Assembly (NCBI GenBank): GCA_020744225.1
Contig: JAGMWG010000008.1
Location: forward strand, 496,001 to 560,000
Direction: 5' to 3'
DNA length: 64,000 bases
Source: Paraphoma chrysanthemicola
Taxonomy: Eukaryota > Ascomycota > Dothideomycetes > Pleosporales > Phaeosphaeriaceae
Made by a program: the position numbers and the translations under genes. Positions 41,608 to 51,956 of this stretch are shown here, piece after piece (the first letter of the stretch is position 1; each line of letters begins with the position of its first letter). The notes beneath the pieces are model-generated. The model was not told the origin of the DNA, ran no database searches, and was given only the letters and a program-made list of their open reading frames with translations.

Positions 41608-43405
41608 TCATGAACCCCTCACAAACACGACGTCCACAGGCTTACCCGAAACCTCCATCTCCACCTCAATGCCACTCTTCTCTCTCACGTTCTCAGTTCG
41701 CACAAGCTGCTGGTCAACATAAACATCCCACTTTCCCTCCGCCAGATTTCGAGCCACAGGCTTCAACGCAGCCTTTCTACCATCCCACGTCTTCGCCGTC
41801 AAAAACAACACCTCTTTATCGCAGTCCCATCCACCCCTCAAATAATCCACGCCATCGTCCATCGTCACCCCGTCGATATATGGCCTCTTCTCCAGCTCCT
41901 CCTTCGTCCACGGACTCGTGTACATGATGTTCTGCCCGTTTGGAACGTTGAGGCGCGCATACGCCATCAGGGCGTTTCCGGAGAACGGGTCCATGTGAAA
42001 TATATCCGTAGTATTGGGCGGCTGCTCGTCTTGACGCGGATAACACATGCCACCGCGGTCCCAAGTGGGGTTGAGGTGCTCGTCAGCATATTCAAACAGG
42101 TCGGCAAGAATTTCAGCCTTGCCGAGTTCGGAGAGCCATTGCGTGACGACGCCGAATGTGGCTGGGAGGAAGCGAATTGGCGAGGGCGGTAGGCTGTGGG
42201 ATTCTTTGAGGGCTTGTTCGAGTGTGGCCTCGGAGTTAGGGTCTGCGTCTTGCGTGCTGACGAGGTGTCGAAATGCGGCGGCGACGGTGGTTGGATGCAC
42301 ACGGTATTTGTTATTGACGCGGGTTATGTGGCCTAGTGATTGAGCGTCGAAGAGAGAGCGTACGAGGGACGGGTTCCAGGCATGCATGAATGCGCATGCC
42401 CTAGTGGTATTGCGTCAGTGGTATGTTCGTTGGATTCGATGAAGAGTGAAGATAAAGAGACGTACCATGCAGTAAAACCAACATCGAGAGGAGGCATCGC
42501 ACCATAAGGTACATTTGCTGGCGGAATAACCATATCTTGCTTCATCATGATCCAGTTGACGAACATGCCATCCGACTGAACCATACCCTTCTTGTCCCAC
42601 GCTTCAAGATACTTTCTCGTCACTTCTGCAGAGCGATTCGTTCCATCGCGAATATCATTATATCGCACCGCAATAATCTTCCTATCTTAGTATTCGTCGT
42701 TCGATCGGACCACAAAAATCCTCGAGCACTTGTGTCACTCACCGGGAATTGATTGCACACCACAAACACCAGATTCGGCTCACAGCACACTCCCACCCAC
42801 CCATTCCCCTCCATCTCATTCAGGATAATATTTTGCAAGCTGCGATTATCATACTCATACACCTCTGTGCCCATACCCCAGAATAACGGATCCCACGTGA
42901 ACTTGATCGAACCAGGCTTCTCAAACTCATCGTCATCAAACAACATAGCATACAGACTCGTCATGAGCAGCAAATGCCCGCTGTACATGATGTTCTCCTT
43001 CTTGACGGGATCAGCCCAAGGCTTACGCAGCTCTGTACGGTCGGGCTCCGTGAAGTTACCCGAGTGGCTCGTCATGAACCAATAGCCCCAGACCTCCTTG
43101 AGCAGCATCTTGTGAATGACGCGACGAAAGAGTGGTTTATAAACGCTGCGCAAGGCCGGATTACGGTGGAAATGTGTAATACCGATCGCATAGGCCATGG
43201 TGGCCAGCTGGTAGCGGTAAGCGTCGTTGAACTCTTGCATGCCTTCGAGGCCACCCATGTTGTTCCATGATCCATCAGGTTGGGCGACGAGGTTGAGAAA
43301 GTGGCGGACATGCCCAGCTTGTTCTTTGGTTAGTTGAGGGTATGCGGACAGATCTGGAGCAGACTTGGTCGCTGTATGCGTTTGCGTCTGTGTGATAGTT
43401 GCCAT
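41608..43405 (-). CDS. Linalool dehydratase/isomerase-domain enzyme (LinD-like)
   Basis: Three exons, 42743-43405, 42466-42677 and 41608-42400, join in phase into 555 residues. The N-terminal half shows the family pattern: NDAYRYQLATMAYAIGITHF, EVWGYW, KENIMYSGHL (His144), DPLFWGMG and EGNGWVGVCCEPNLVFVVCN. Cys208 and Cys217 are nine residues apart, as are the two active-site cysteines of bacterial linalool dehydratase-isomerase. The middle resembles the (alpha,alpha)6 barrel regions; the C-terminal ~100 residues look like a beta-rich addition. No signal peptide is visible, unlike periplasmic LinD. The substrate in fungi is unknown; terpenoid alcohols are possible. No terpene synthase lies nearby. 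Confidence 0.82.
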
Positions 43406-44207
43406 GGCGTTGAATACTTGGACTAACTGCGAGTCAGTATGATAGTCTTCTTGGTATTTCTCCTGATGGAGAAGTTTTCATTGGAAGTAGATGTATGGAG
43501 TTCAGATGAGTTTTAAAGGTTAGTGGGGATCGGGCCTTCTCTGGTACACATGCTGTGGGGTCGTCGCGGCGGCGTCCACATGTGCCACCGTTGTTGCAGA
43601 ACGAGTCGATAAGTTCGAGTACATTTGGGAGGTGACGAGTCTCCGATATCTCGCTTCTTTGGCACTCGCGATCGTCGCCACTTTGTCTTTTTGTTCGCTG
43701 TCGGCCGGAAGAAAAACACCACTCGCGGATCAGGGCGAGCACCATACCACGAGTAAAGCAGCTGTGCAAAATCGATATGCGCGCGATGTCCGCCTTCACA
43801 ATCTCATGGGGGTCATTATCGAAGCTCAGGGCCAGACACAGTCTGGCATGGAGATGATTCATTCCGGGTGTGACTTGTTCGCAAGAAGGAAGTCTGATTA
43901 GTGAACTGAAGCTTGAGGACCCAAATTGATGCAAACCGGCACGGAGACGGCTCGTTCCGGTGTGCTGTGGTCAACCTGATCAGCCGCCTTTTGGAACTAG
44001 GGCGCCGGAACTTCGGAATGAGGCCTTATGTAAGACGGAAGTGGACCGACTGAAGGCGGGCTCGAAGGGAGAGAAAGACGGAACTACCACGGAACGTAGA
44101 CTTGAAAACGTCAAGCCCTCCCCGCCTCCCAAGCAACTCTCGCTGCGCCTAGTCCATTGCAGCTTCCTCCATTATACTTTCCTAAATGCAGAACTCGCTC
44201 GGGCAAT
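43406..44207. other. Intergenic region, promoter side of the LinD-like gene
   Basis: About 800 bases between divergent genes. A 166-codon open frame at 43434-43934 on the minus strand and smaller ones overlap each other and carry no features, so none is called. Similar AT/GC composition to other intergenic DNA here. Confidence 0.4.
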
Positions 44208-45150
44208 ATGGCAGACGCAGTGGAGAGGGTGCAGGATTGGTTGGCTATGACGAAAAGTCGCACGTCCAAGCAATGCGTGAACGTCGCAACCTCGCAGTGT
44301 ATTTTAGAACTGGCTCCGCTTCGTACATTGAATATTCCGAAAACCGGCTGTCTCATATTTTTGGACTGAAGGCTGATGAATGGTACCTGGAGAAGGGCTC
44401 AAAGTGTCTAACTTCGTTCCAAGTGCGCCGAATGCTGGCAAGACGGTTGTATAGTAGTCAATGCTGCCCGCTTCGTTTTTCTACAACGCGAGCACCGTCG
44501 CTGCCTTCTACTGCACGCTGGTTGACGGCTTTATCAGGAGCTCATCCACAGCGCTGCTCAAAACCTGCTACGATGCTGCTTCAGCATTGCTCAACGCTGC
44601 TCAAGCGCTGCTCGCTGACTGTACTGCAGCTCTGCACCGCTCTGTACTATGTGCCCCTTTGCCTCATGGCAGTACGAAGCGCGTTGCCCGTTCGCGCCCA
44701 CATCGGCCTGTTCCCTGCCGTCTGCCTGTTGGTTCCGGGCTTGGACATCGTTACTATACTGACCTCTGGGGCACTTCTGCTGAGCTCTCTAGATCAGCCT
44801 GGTCGCCGGAGCCATTGGGTGCGGCTTGTTGATCCTCTACGATGAGTGCACAGCCGCAGCGGTCTTCGCAGTCGCATTGATCGTGTTCGGTGTCAATAGC
44901 AGCGTGCATTTCATACAGAGGCGCTGCGCAAGCTGGACGATGTACGCGGCAAGTTTGGCGGAGACTTTATAACACCTGTGAATTAAGTTATCTTGATGCT
45001 CTCAGCGTCACACAGACCGAGGCCAAGGCTACAGCAGAACACAAAGCGCCCTCGACACAATCAAAGACGAGCTTGAAATACTGAGACTTGGCTCGATCGG
45101 TCACTCGGTCGATTGGGAGAGTCTATGCGTTGAAAGGTTCACAGACTCAT
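44208..45150 (+). CDS. Candidate multi-exon membrane protein gene (model uncertain)
   Basis: Protein-like segments in alternating frames connect through GT..AG introns that all keep phase: exons 44208-44256, 44298-44422, 44458-44620, 44673-44749 and one starting 44793. Introns are 41, 35, 52 and 43 nt. The reading begins MADAVERVQDWLAM, continues through SENRLSHIFGLKADEW and an Ala/Leu-rich helix (TALLKTCYDAASALLNAAQA), then a hydrophobic membrane segment (FPAVCLLVPGLDI, ISLVAGAIGCGLLILY). Coding-like sequence goes on in later frames (ALRKLDDVRGKFGG, SALDTIKDELEILRLG), but the last junctions and the stop are unresolved. The end given is approximate, and the 35-nt intron is unusually short. 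It may be a real gene or one starting to decay. Family not recognised. Confidence 0.42.
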
Positions 45151-45221
45151 GTGTCTCTAGACCTGCATACAAGCCACGAGCAACAACTATTGATTGTTGT
45201 TGTGCTCGAACCATAAGGCTC

Positions 45222-46586
45222 TCATCTGCCGGATATGAGAGCACCATAACTCAATGTGTTCTTCGTTGCCGCAAAGTGTGCCTCCAGAGACGACACGGTC
45301 AGTATGATGGACGACCGGCCTTCATTCGTCCCGTCGAAATGACTGCGCAGAACCATAGTCAACGGGGAAGATCGGAAGGGTACACGCACTTGGCCCGAAG
45401 CCTTGGCACGAATAACCTCCTTCAAGCCAAAGAGATCCGCGTTGATCTGTCGTCCTTGTTGTCGCTCTCGAGGGGTCTGTTTCAAGCTGGTCTCAGCTTC
45501 TTGGTCGAAGTATTCGGATCCCGCGAGATCCACGAAGACGAACTTGCCTCCAAGACAGCGGTCTCTGGAGGCCAGCAGACAATCTCTGACCCTCTCTTTT
45601 GCCCTCTCCAAACGAGCTTCGTAGTTTCCCTTTTCAGTCTCTGCTGCGTCGATCGCACCCTGATTTAATGGTCTCTCAGGATTCTGGATGTACTGGCCGT
45701 TATCGGTTCGGATCAATGATTTCATCTGCTCCTCAAGGTAGACGTCCGTGGCCCTTTTCCCAACCGGTACCAGCTCTGATTCTCGTTCTATGACTGCCTC
45801 TCGAGCCTCTAGTAATGTCCTGCTGACCACTTCGAGCTCGATGAAGGCATGCGTGCGGGAGCTCTCGTTGTGCGTTGACGATGAGCCAACCGCTCTCAAC
45901 TTGAGACCAGCTAACAACACTTGTCGGAGCTCATCGAACGACCAAAATGGCTTTGCCACAATCGGGCAAACCCTGACCTTTCCACCCTCTAGCATCTCCG
46001 TCTGGCCGCGGATGTGCGTCTGACCATCAGGACCTTGGCGAATATGACATTCAGCCGCCCCGTTGAACAAATCGAACGCACACTTTCCACGAACTTCATA
46101 AAGTCGTACTGCAATACCCAAGATGTCCTTATCATGTTCTGCGTCTGGATCGCTAGATTTGGTTTCTCTATCTTGCTCACCAATGGCTCGGAACAGATCG
46201 CGTGCCGCAGAAAGACACAAACCAAGATTGGCGGCGTTATCATATTCGTATCCAATGATGGTATGTGTTTTTCCGCTACCCGAGTGGCCATACGCAAAGA
46301 AGTTACATGTGTTCCCGTCCATGACTTGTGCAAGTGCAGGTTTTACAGTCTCTTCGTATACGTCACCATTTGTAGCGCTGCCGGAAAACATTCGTGCAAA
46401 AGGTGTCACACTGTGCCATTTTCGGATAGGACCAGATTCGAGCTTTGTGGAGAGTGAAATGGACCTGCTCCCCTCGTCTTGAGTGATGTTGAGTTCCGGC
46501 GGTACCACAGACGATTCGTTGGAGCTCGACGGTCTCAACCTAACGTAGACGTGAAATGACGGCAATAGAGGCTTGTCGGGCGCCAT
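45222..46586 (-). CDS. Motor-only kinesin with a long internal insertion
   Basis: One exon of 454 residues from the ATG at 46586; a longer frame (to 46721) adds 45 residues before the motor that look like leader. Motor motifs: VYVRLRP (~13-19), P-loop GHSGSGKT (100-107), switch I NESSRTH (240-246), switch II DLAGSE (353-358), then INADLFGLKEVIRA and VPFRSSPLTMVLR. Roughly 95 extra charged, helical residues sit between the two switches (~255-347). The protein stops right after the motor (TLSYGALISGR), with no neck, coiled coil or cargo tail. Intact nucleotide motifs argue for a working ATPase. It resembles divergent fungal kinesin-like proteins more than any conserved class; function unknown. 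Confidence 0.8.
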   Translation of the reverse strand: MAPDKPLLPSFHVYVRLRPSSSNESSVVPPELNITQDEGSRSISLSTKLESGPIRKWHSVTPFARMFSGSATNGDVYEETVKPALAQVMDGNTCNFFAYGHSGSGKTHTIIGYEYDNAANLGLCLSAARDLFRAIGEQDRETKSSDPDAEHDKDILGIAVRLYEVRGKCAFDLFNGAAECHIRQGPDGQTHIRGQTEMLEGGKVRVCPIVAKPFWSFDELRQVLLAGLKLRAVGSSSTHNESSRTHAFIELEVVSRTLLEAREAVIERESELVPVGKRATDVYLEEQMKSLIRTDNGQYIQNPERPLNQGAIDAAETEKGNYEARLERAKERVRDCLLASRDRCLGGKFVFVDLAGSEYFDQEAETSLKQTPRERQQGRQINADLFGLKEVIRAKASGQVRVPFRSSPLTMVLRSHFDGTNEGRSSIILTVSSLEAHFAATKNTLSYGALISGR

Positions 46587-46879
46587 ATCGCGAAGTGAAC
46601 TGGCAATGATGGTTGGAAAAGTCGGACCGCCGAGCGCGGATTTTCCCGGCGTCAGCTGAGCTGTGTTGCTAGTTGTGCACGAGCCAATCGCAATTTGTGC
46701 CCATTTTGAGTAGTTTTTCAAAACGTCACGTATGAGCAGCTATCAATATTGCGTTAGAGTTTCAAAACATTGCTGGTCGGTCTCGGACTCGCTAAGATTG
46801 TTTACACGACTCGATCTCGGTTGTGATCCAGCACGGCTCGCGAATTGGCTTTGTCCTGCTTGGGTGTTCCCGATACTGC

Positions 46880-47110
46880 AGTAAGGCGCATGTAACGACG
46901 CTGACAGGATACCAAGAACAGACTATAGAGCCCAATCGATCCTGTCTGACGAGCACCTCAGAAGGCTTATCCTTGAGCATCGTGACTTCCTGCTGGCCCC
47001 GCGAGGTTCAAGCATCAAGATGGCTTTGCACGCTACTGTCGATGCCACAAACCCCCCAATCAACATCACAACATCCACTAGCTCTACCAATGTTGTCGAT
47101 CCAAAGATCA
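46880..47110 (+). pseudogene. Coding-like open stretch, possible exon or gene relic
   Basis: A frame without ATG at its start stays open for ~75 codons and reads like a real protein: SILSDEHLRRLILEHRDFLL, APRGSSIKMALHATVDAT, NPPINITTSTSSTNVVDPK, then stop. A second segment in another frame (SPSSTLTHDGVKETLTKEPS, TYTSTYIAHLERRKRARL) follows after 47176. No promoter-proximal start or convincing intron connects them into a gene. It could be the end of a gene whose 5' part was lost, or an unrecognised exon. No family is recognised. Confidence 0.28.
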
Positions 47111-47349
47111 TTAGTCCTTAACAACGTGCGCCGACACCGCTATTGTGGAGAAAATGACAAGGAGCAAACCAGCAAGTGTCTCCATCCTCTACTCTCACTC
47201 ATGACGGTGTCAAAGAAACTCTTACTAAAGAACCAAGTCAAAGAGGTTTCTCTTTCCAGGCTGCCACTGCACCATCCCGTGCGACATACACCTCTACGTA
47301 CATTGCGCATTTGGAGAGACGAAAAAGGGCAAGGCTCGATGTTGCTCGA

Positions 47350-47934
47350 CCTTGTAGGAGTCGACCTGTGCACGCCAAGGGGCCTTCGATGTGCGTGCCT
47401 TCGTCCTCGTCCCTGATTCTACGTGAACTGCACGCTTCGAGGCTGGCTCGCGATCTTCCTATAATATGCCCTACTCTATTAAGCACATCAAATGCCACTC
47501 TTTAGTAACGATAGGTGGGCCAGCTTCGGTCTGGTTACCTTACAGGTTCAAAACGCATGGAAGACGACTCACCTACAGTAGGATGCATTAGAGCGTCTTT
47601 TGCAACGTAGGCGGTTACATACGATAAGAATTAGGTTGTGTAATGTTGGCGGCGTAAAAGGAGTTGTGGCTACGAAGTACTAGCTATCTGGACTGCGTGG
47701 TGCTGCATGCAATATCCCGTTCGAACGCATCTACGGGTGTTGTTCCGTGCGCTTTGAGAGCATCACCGACCTACCGCCTGCTGTCTTTCGAGTCCCTCCG
47801 TTTTGCAATCGACAACAGAACAAGGACATGGTCCTCCAAGATATGGCGGCGCCTGCCGCGTACTTAATCAGTGATCCCGATGTCGTGCATAACCGAGCAT
47901 GCAATGCAACAACCTCAATTTAGGGCGCAGCCAC
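47350..47934 (+). repeat. Diverged dispersed direct repeat, copy 1
   Basis: This stretch aligns in the same orientation with 53413-53982. The clearest shared blocks are the one starting GATAGGT(G/C)GGCCAGCTTC (47510 and 53567) and the right end GTGCATAACCGAGCATGCAA ... GCGCAGCCAC (ending 47934 and 53982). Differences are scattered, many of them transitions. The left limit is approximate. No terminal repeats, target duplications or intact open frame identify it as a known transposon. It could be a fragment of a mobile element or of a duplicated locus. Confidence 0.7.
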
Positions 47935-48347
47935 ATGTTTGCTTATTGTATATCCATAGATAAGCCTTCGAAACTCTAATGTTAGCGCTCCAAGGAACGT
48001 AGATTGATATTGAGCAGAGAAATGCACTATGTCCATTTCGGAAGCGAAGGTTGATAGTAGAAGAGACATCCTTAGTTAAGCGTGCTTCTCAATGTGCGAC
48101 GAAATCATTTCGCAGCACGTGTACAACAACCTCCTACGCAAAGAGTATTTCCTTGAGCACGTAGCAAGGCTCAAATCTCGATCAAGTGTCAGCAGGTCAG
48201 AGTTCATGCACATGAAGTTGTACGGAGTAGTATGACAAGGAGAAAGATGAGCAAGAAGATTGTTCGTATAAATAGATGACTATAATCGTTCGAAAGATTT
48301 CCCCGTCTCACAAGGAGAAAGTGCTTGACTAGCTATAAGCTCTATCT

Positions 48348-49440
48348 CTATATCCCAACGCATACGTAATAACCGTATTGCAGCCCAGCACACGAACTGC
48401 CAACCGCGAGATTCCACTTGTAAAAGTCATCTAGGGCGATCTTATACGTATTCGAAATCGCCCAACACCCATCATCCTTGACAACCTTATAGAACCTTTT
48501 ACAATTGCCCGTCATCCCACTCTGGACAGGTGTCGGCGTCGCAACTCCGCCTTTAGTCGTGGTCGGTGTTGGATTTGCTGACGGGCATACGTATTCTCCT
48601 TTACTGAGGTTGAATGTACACAGGGATGGTTTTACCCACGATGTACTAGTAGGCTTTATAGTTGTCTTGAGCGTCGAAGGGCTAACACCAACGGTTGAGA
48701 CACAGACGTAGTATGTGGCCCGGAGTGCGGAGCAGGTGTTGCCCACGGCAGGATTCCAGGCGTAGAACTGTTCAAGCGATATGCCGTATGCTTTGACAAT
48801 GTCAGCGCAGATTTCATTGTCCTTGACGAGATAGAAATCGTCGCAATTGTTGACCATGCCAGATTGTACGGGAGTTGGCGTGCTGATTCCATTGGTGGGT
48901 GTGGCTTTGGTCGTGCTTGGACGAACAGTGGTGCTCTGTCCTGGGGTGGGAGTAGGTGTTGCACCGGACCCGATCAAACCTACGCAGACGTACGTGTCGG
49001 AAAAAAGTTTCTTGCAGTCGGTCCCCACGGCTGGATTCCAGAGGTAGAAATGGTCCAGCGATATCGAGAACTTTGCCGCTGTATCATAGCACGTATCGTC
49101 CTTGACCACAAAATAGAACTTATTGCAGTTGCTAACCATGCCATCCTGGATTGGCTTGGGTGTGCTGACCCCATTGGTTGGTGAGGGCTTCGTGGGTACG
49201 GCTGAGCTGGTTGTCGGTACAGGTGTCGGCGTTGGCGTCGGATCGGGCTGAGGCACACCGTAGCTACGCTCGACACAATATGAGTTGCCAACAACGAGAT
49301 TACAGCTTGAGCCAACGGAGGGATTCTTATAAAGTCAGCGAAAAGGTCATATCGCACTCGCATTTTACTCACGTAGGCCTGGAAATCTGCTTCACTAATC
49401 AACCAGTTTTCTGCAATGGCTACGCATGTGTCGTCATGTG
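48348..49440 (-). CDS. Multi-LysM chitin-binding-type secreted protein (5' end unresolved)
   Basis: Exon 48348-49325 (326 codons) plus at least one upstream exon from 49373, across intron 49326-49372. The readable protein contains three clear LysM modules separated by Thr/Pro linkers: FYFVVKDDTCYDTAAKFSIS with FYLWNPAVGTDC; FYLVKDNEICADIVKAYGIS with FYAWNPAVGNTC; FYKVVKDDGCWAISNTYKIA with FYKWNLAVGSSC. An N-terminal fourth half-module (HDDTCVAIAENWLI ... YNPSVGSSC ... YCVERSYG) spans the intron. LysM modules bind chitin or related glycans, and such proteins protect hyphae or mask chitin from hosts. The signal peptide exon was not found, since a stop lies upstream in frame; it may be spliced from further up, overlapping the neighbouring plus-strand gene. 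Confidence 0.82.
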
Positions 49441-49461
49441 TAGGCTCCTGCGCTGCGGTTG

Positions 49462-50440
49462 ATGAAAGACGTGGAGAGCAAATTCTGCTCTGCTGCTTCT
49501 ACTTCTAAGAGAGGTCTTGTAGAAGGTGTATACGATACCACAGAGAACCGCCGAGCCATTGACTCATGGGGAGATACGTCAAGTGATACTGCCAATAATT
49601 ATCCTTCATGGGAGAGGATTCTCAGCGGTATTGAGGCAGGACATCTTACCCTCCACTACGCTCGATGGCAGTACCAGACTGGCACAGGCTCTGGAGCTGC
49701 ACCAGGGTATGTGACGCAGTATCCGAAACCATAAGATGCAACAAACTCTAACTGCTTATAGACCCTTGCTTGAGGTGGCCTACTGGATCGGACCCAACCG
49801 CGGTGTTGCGCCAACCCAGGCAGAAGAAACCAACTTGAACCTTAACCAGTATCGCGATCGTCGAACTCCTCCGGCTCGCCCAGCGAATGCTCCAGATGAT
49901 CGATGGGTAGTCTTCCACCTACATATCAATCCTGAAATGCAGGTATTCAACAGATTGAACGGCCGCACCCGTGTTGGCATCCAACGCGTGTCAATGTTCC
50001 ACGGGCAGCGTCGGACAGGAGCTCAGATCGGGTGGCGTGTGGACAATTCTCAGTACGGCGATCTCAATGCTCGAGGACCAGGGTTTGATTGTATTGACGT
50101 GCCCGATCTCACAACGAGAAACGCCCTTTGGTACGTTGGTACTCCTGCTAGAGGAAGTTTGCCCGCCGGTTCATTCTACGACCGATTCTCGGTGTGGGCG
50201 AATGCGCTGTTCAACACGGGCTACCTTGCGACGCCAGGCATTTCGCCCATTGTTAGAGGTGCGAACTTTGACAATAATGGGGACATTGATATAGGGTCAA
50301 GTCCAGCATTCTTGGAACGGGGTGACTCTTCGTCAGAGTTCTTTGACGCGGATCCGTACCAGGTGTCGTTCACGATAATCAGGAATGGTAATTCGTACAC
50401 GTACGAGTTCACCATTCCAGATCCAGGCAATCCGCCTTAA
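49462..50440 (+). CDS. Unknown 307-residue protein next to the LysM gene
   Basis: Two exons, 49462-49706 and 49762-50440, join in phase into 307 residues (CCA GG|A CCC). No signal peptide is seen at the chosen ATG, but the 5' end is crowded by the divergent LysM gene and the start is uncertain. The C-terminal two thirds look like a compact globular, beta-rich domain: DRWVVFHLHINPEMQVFNR, RVSMFHGQRRTGAQIGWRVD, FDCIDVPDLTTRNALWYVGT, FSVWANALFNTGY and a final YQVSFTIIRNGNSYTYEF. I do not recognise the family. The start codon lies within ~30 bases of the readable end of the LysM gene, so the two probably share control. Confidence 0.7.
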
Positions 50441-50930
50441 TTTGTGAACTGCGCATAGCATAGCTGTTGTTCCTGTACGATTTTCTCTCTCTTGCATGGT
50501 GGATATGCTTCAAGAGGTCAGACCGATGGTGGGCCATGTATACAATAGCTTCTGGTATTTGTATAATGCATCGTGAGACAGCGAGAACTTTGTGATTTTG
50601 AAAATCCATGGCTGCTAAAGTGACGGACTCTGGGTGTCATGTGCATGGTGCGGCGATGGCAAGTTCCTCATGAATCATGAGCGACAAGCATTTGGTGCAG
50701 TTAGGTTCTAACTCGATTTGTGGGCCGTGATCTGTATGATTAGCCGCTGCCTCAGTTTGGAGCGATGGCCGATGTTCACACTTGGCACATTAGGCAGCTC
50801 CCGTTAGCCGATTGCCAATAGACGAACCACAACATGCAAGAAACTGCCGTGTCATTTCAACCTCATCTTTCTTTCCACAACTACCATAAATATACATATG
50901 CATGCGAATGCGAATGCTTTTCCATAAGCC
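50441..50930. other. Intergenic region
   Basis: About 490 bases between two plus-strand genes. Nothing recognised beyond the presumed promoter of the ankyrin gene. Confidence 0.4.
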
Positions 50931-51956
50931 ATGCATGATACACCCGATGGAGCTTTCTTCGACGACCTCTTCGGTAACAGTTCTGCGTACGCCTTGCATC
51001 TAGCCGCAAGCCAGGGCGATGTTCCACAAATCCACCGACTTGTGGACACAGGCAAAGACATCGATGAGATCCATGTCGCTCGCGGCAAGTTTAGTGGTTT
51101 TGGTACAGCTTTGCACGTCACCGTGTGGCGCAAGCAGCCCACCGCTTTGGCAGCGCTCCTAGAGCGTGGCGCCAACATGGACATTCTAGATGAAGGCAGC
51201 AACAACATACGCATGGAAGATACACCTATACGCCTTGCGGTACGACTTGGCCGCCGCGATATGGCCAAAACGTTATGGGACTTAGGCGCGCATAGGCAAA
51301 AATACCCGGACGATTATTCCCCGCGCTTGATCGAGTCTGGTACGCTGCTTGAGGTCGCAGCTTTCGAAGGACAGGCAGATACGGTGTCTGACTTATTGTC
51401 TTGGACTTCAGAATGGACTCAAGCCCAGCAGAGCCACGCATTAAGTTTGGCATGCGCAGCGTTTCACCTTGATGTTGTAAGAGTCTTATTGGAGGCTTTC
51501 CAGTTCGACCAGGCAAAACTTGAAGAGGTTGCCGCCTATACAGCGACTTGTGAGCATGCTCCGAACCAGCCATGTTCATCGAGGGACGAGAAGTTTGCGT
51601 TTCTGCGGCGCGAGGCGAAGAGACAGGCAGATGTTATCGCAACGCTTCTTGATGCGCATCGGCGGCTAGGCGACCCGCAAGCTCACCAGGCCCTTCTCAA
51701 CCGCCTACTTCCAATGACCGCAGCCACATCATTCCGTATAGATACTTTGCGACTTATACTTCAAGGCGGCGCATACCCGAATTCTCGAAGCGAGAGTAAT
51801 GGTATGACTGCGCTGCAAATGGCGCTAACCATCCGGAGGGACGTGGGAACCTTCAATGAGGAGGGTGTGAAGGAGCTGTTGGATTATGGTGCAAGTGTTG
51901 ATGTGCTGGACGAGGCTGGAAAAAGCAAGATTGAAGTTTGGAGAAGCAAAAAATAG
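50931..51956 (+). CDS. Ankyrin-repeat protein
   Basis: A single exon of 341 residues. Ankyrin-like repeats are visible at ~18-50 (YALHLAASQGDVPQIHRLVD), ~62-85 (TALHVTVWRKQPTALAALLE, RGANMDI), ~100-125 (TPIRLAVRLGRRDMAKTLWD), ~140-190 and ~270-330 (TLRLILQGGAYPNSRSESNG, MTALQMALT, LLDYGASVDVLDEAG). No other domain, signal peptide or membrane segment. It probably mediates protein-protein contacts; partner unknown. ATG context (GCCATGC) and an upstream gap fit the start. Confidence 0.78.
   Translation: MHDTPDGAFFDDLFGNSSAYALHLAASQGDVPQIHRLVDTGKDIDEIHVARGKFSGFGTALHVTVWRKQPTALAALLERGANMDILDEGSNNIRMEDTPIRLAVRLGRRDMAKTLWDLGAHRQKYPDDYSPRLIESGTLLEVAAFEGQADTVSDLLSWTSEWTQAQQSHALSLACAAFHLDVVRVLLEAFQFDQAKLEEVAAYTATCEHAPNQPCSSRDEKFAFLRREAKRQADVIATLLDAHRRLGDPQAHQALLNRLLPMTAATSFRIDTLRLILQGGAYPNSRSESNGMTALQMALTIRRDVGTFNEEGVKELLDYGASVDVLDEAGKSKIEVWRSKK

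Larger units (their letters stand above)
46587..48347. other. Gene-poor stretch with a coding relic and repeat copy 1
   Basis: About 1.8 kb between the kinesin start and the 3' end of the LysM gene. It holds a coding-like open stretch at 46880-47110, a second one around 47176-47345, and the left copy of a diverged direct repeat (47350-47934). A TATAAATA at 48267-48274 on the plus strand has no gene behind it. No intact gene is supported. Confidence 0.45.

Noticed and set aside
44890..45060. Micro-introns of 28-29 nt (GTGTCA..ACAG and GTGAAT..TCAG) joining the last segments of the 44-kb gene
   Set aside because: They keep phase but are shorter than plausible fungal introns; longer alternatives (for example a 64-nt intron from a GTACGC donor) also keep the frame, so the micro-introns are not claimed.
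46014..46457. 147-codon plus-strand frame over the kinesin
   Set aside because: Antisense shadow of the motor domain.
48267..48274. TATAAATA as a promoter
   Set aside because: No plus-strand gene follows; the downstream sequence is the 3' end of the minus-strand LysM gene.
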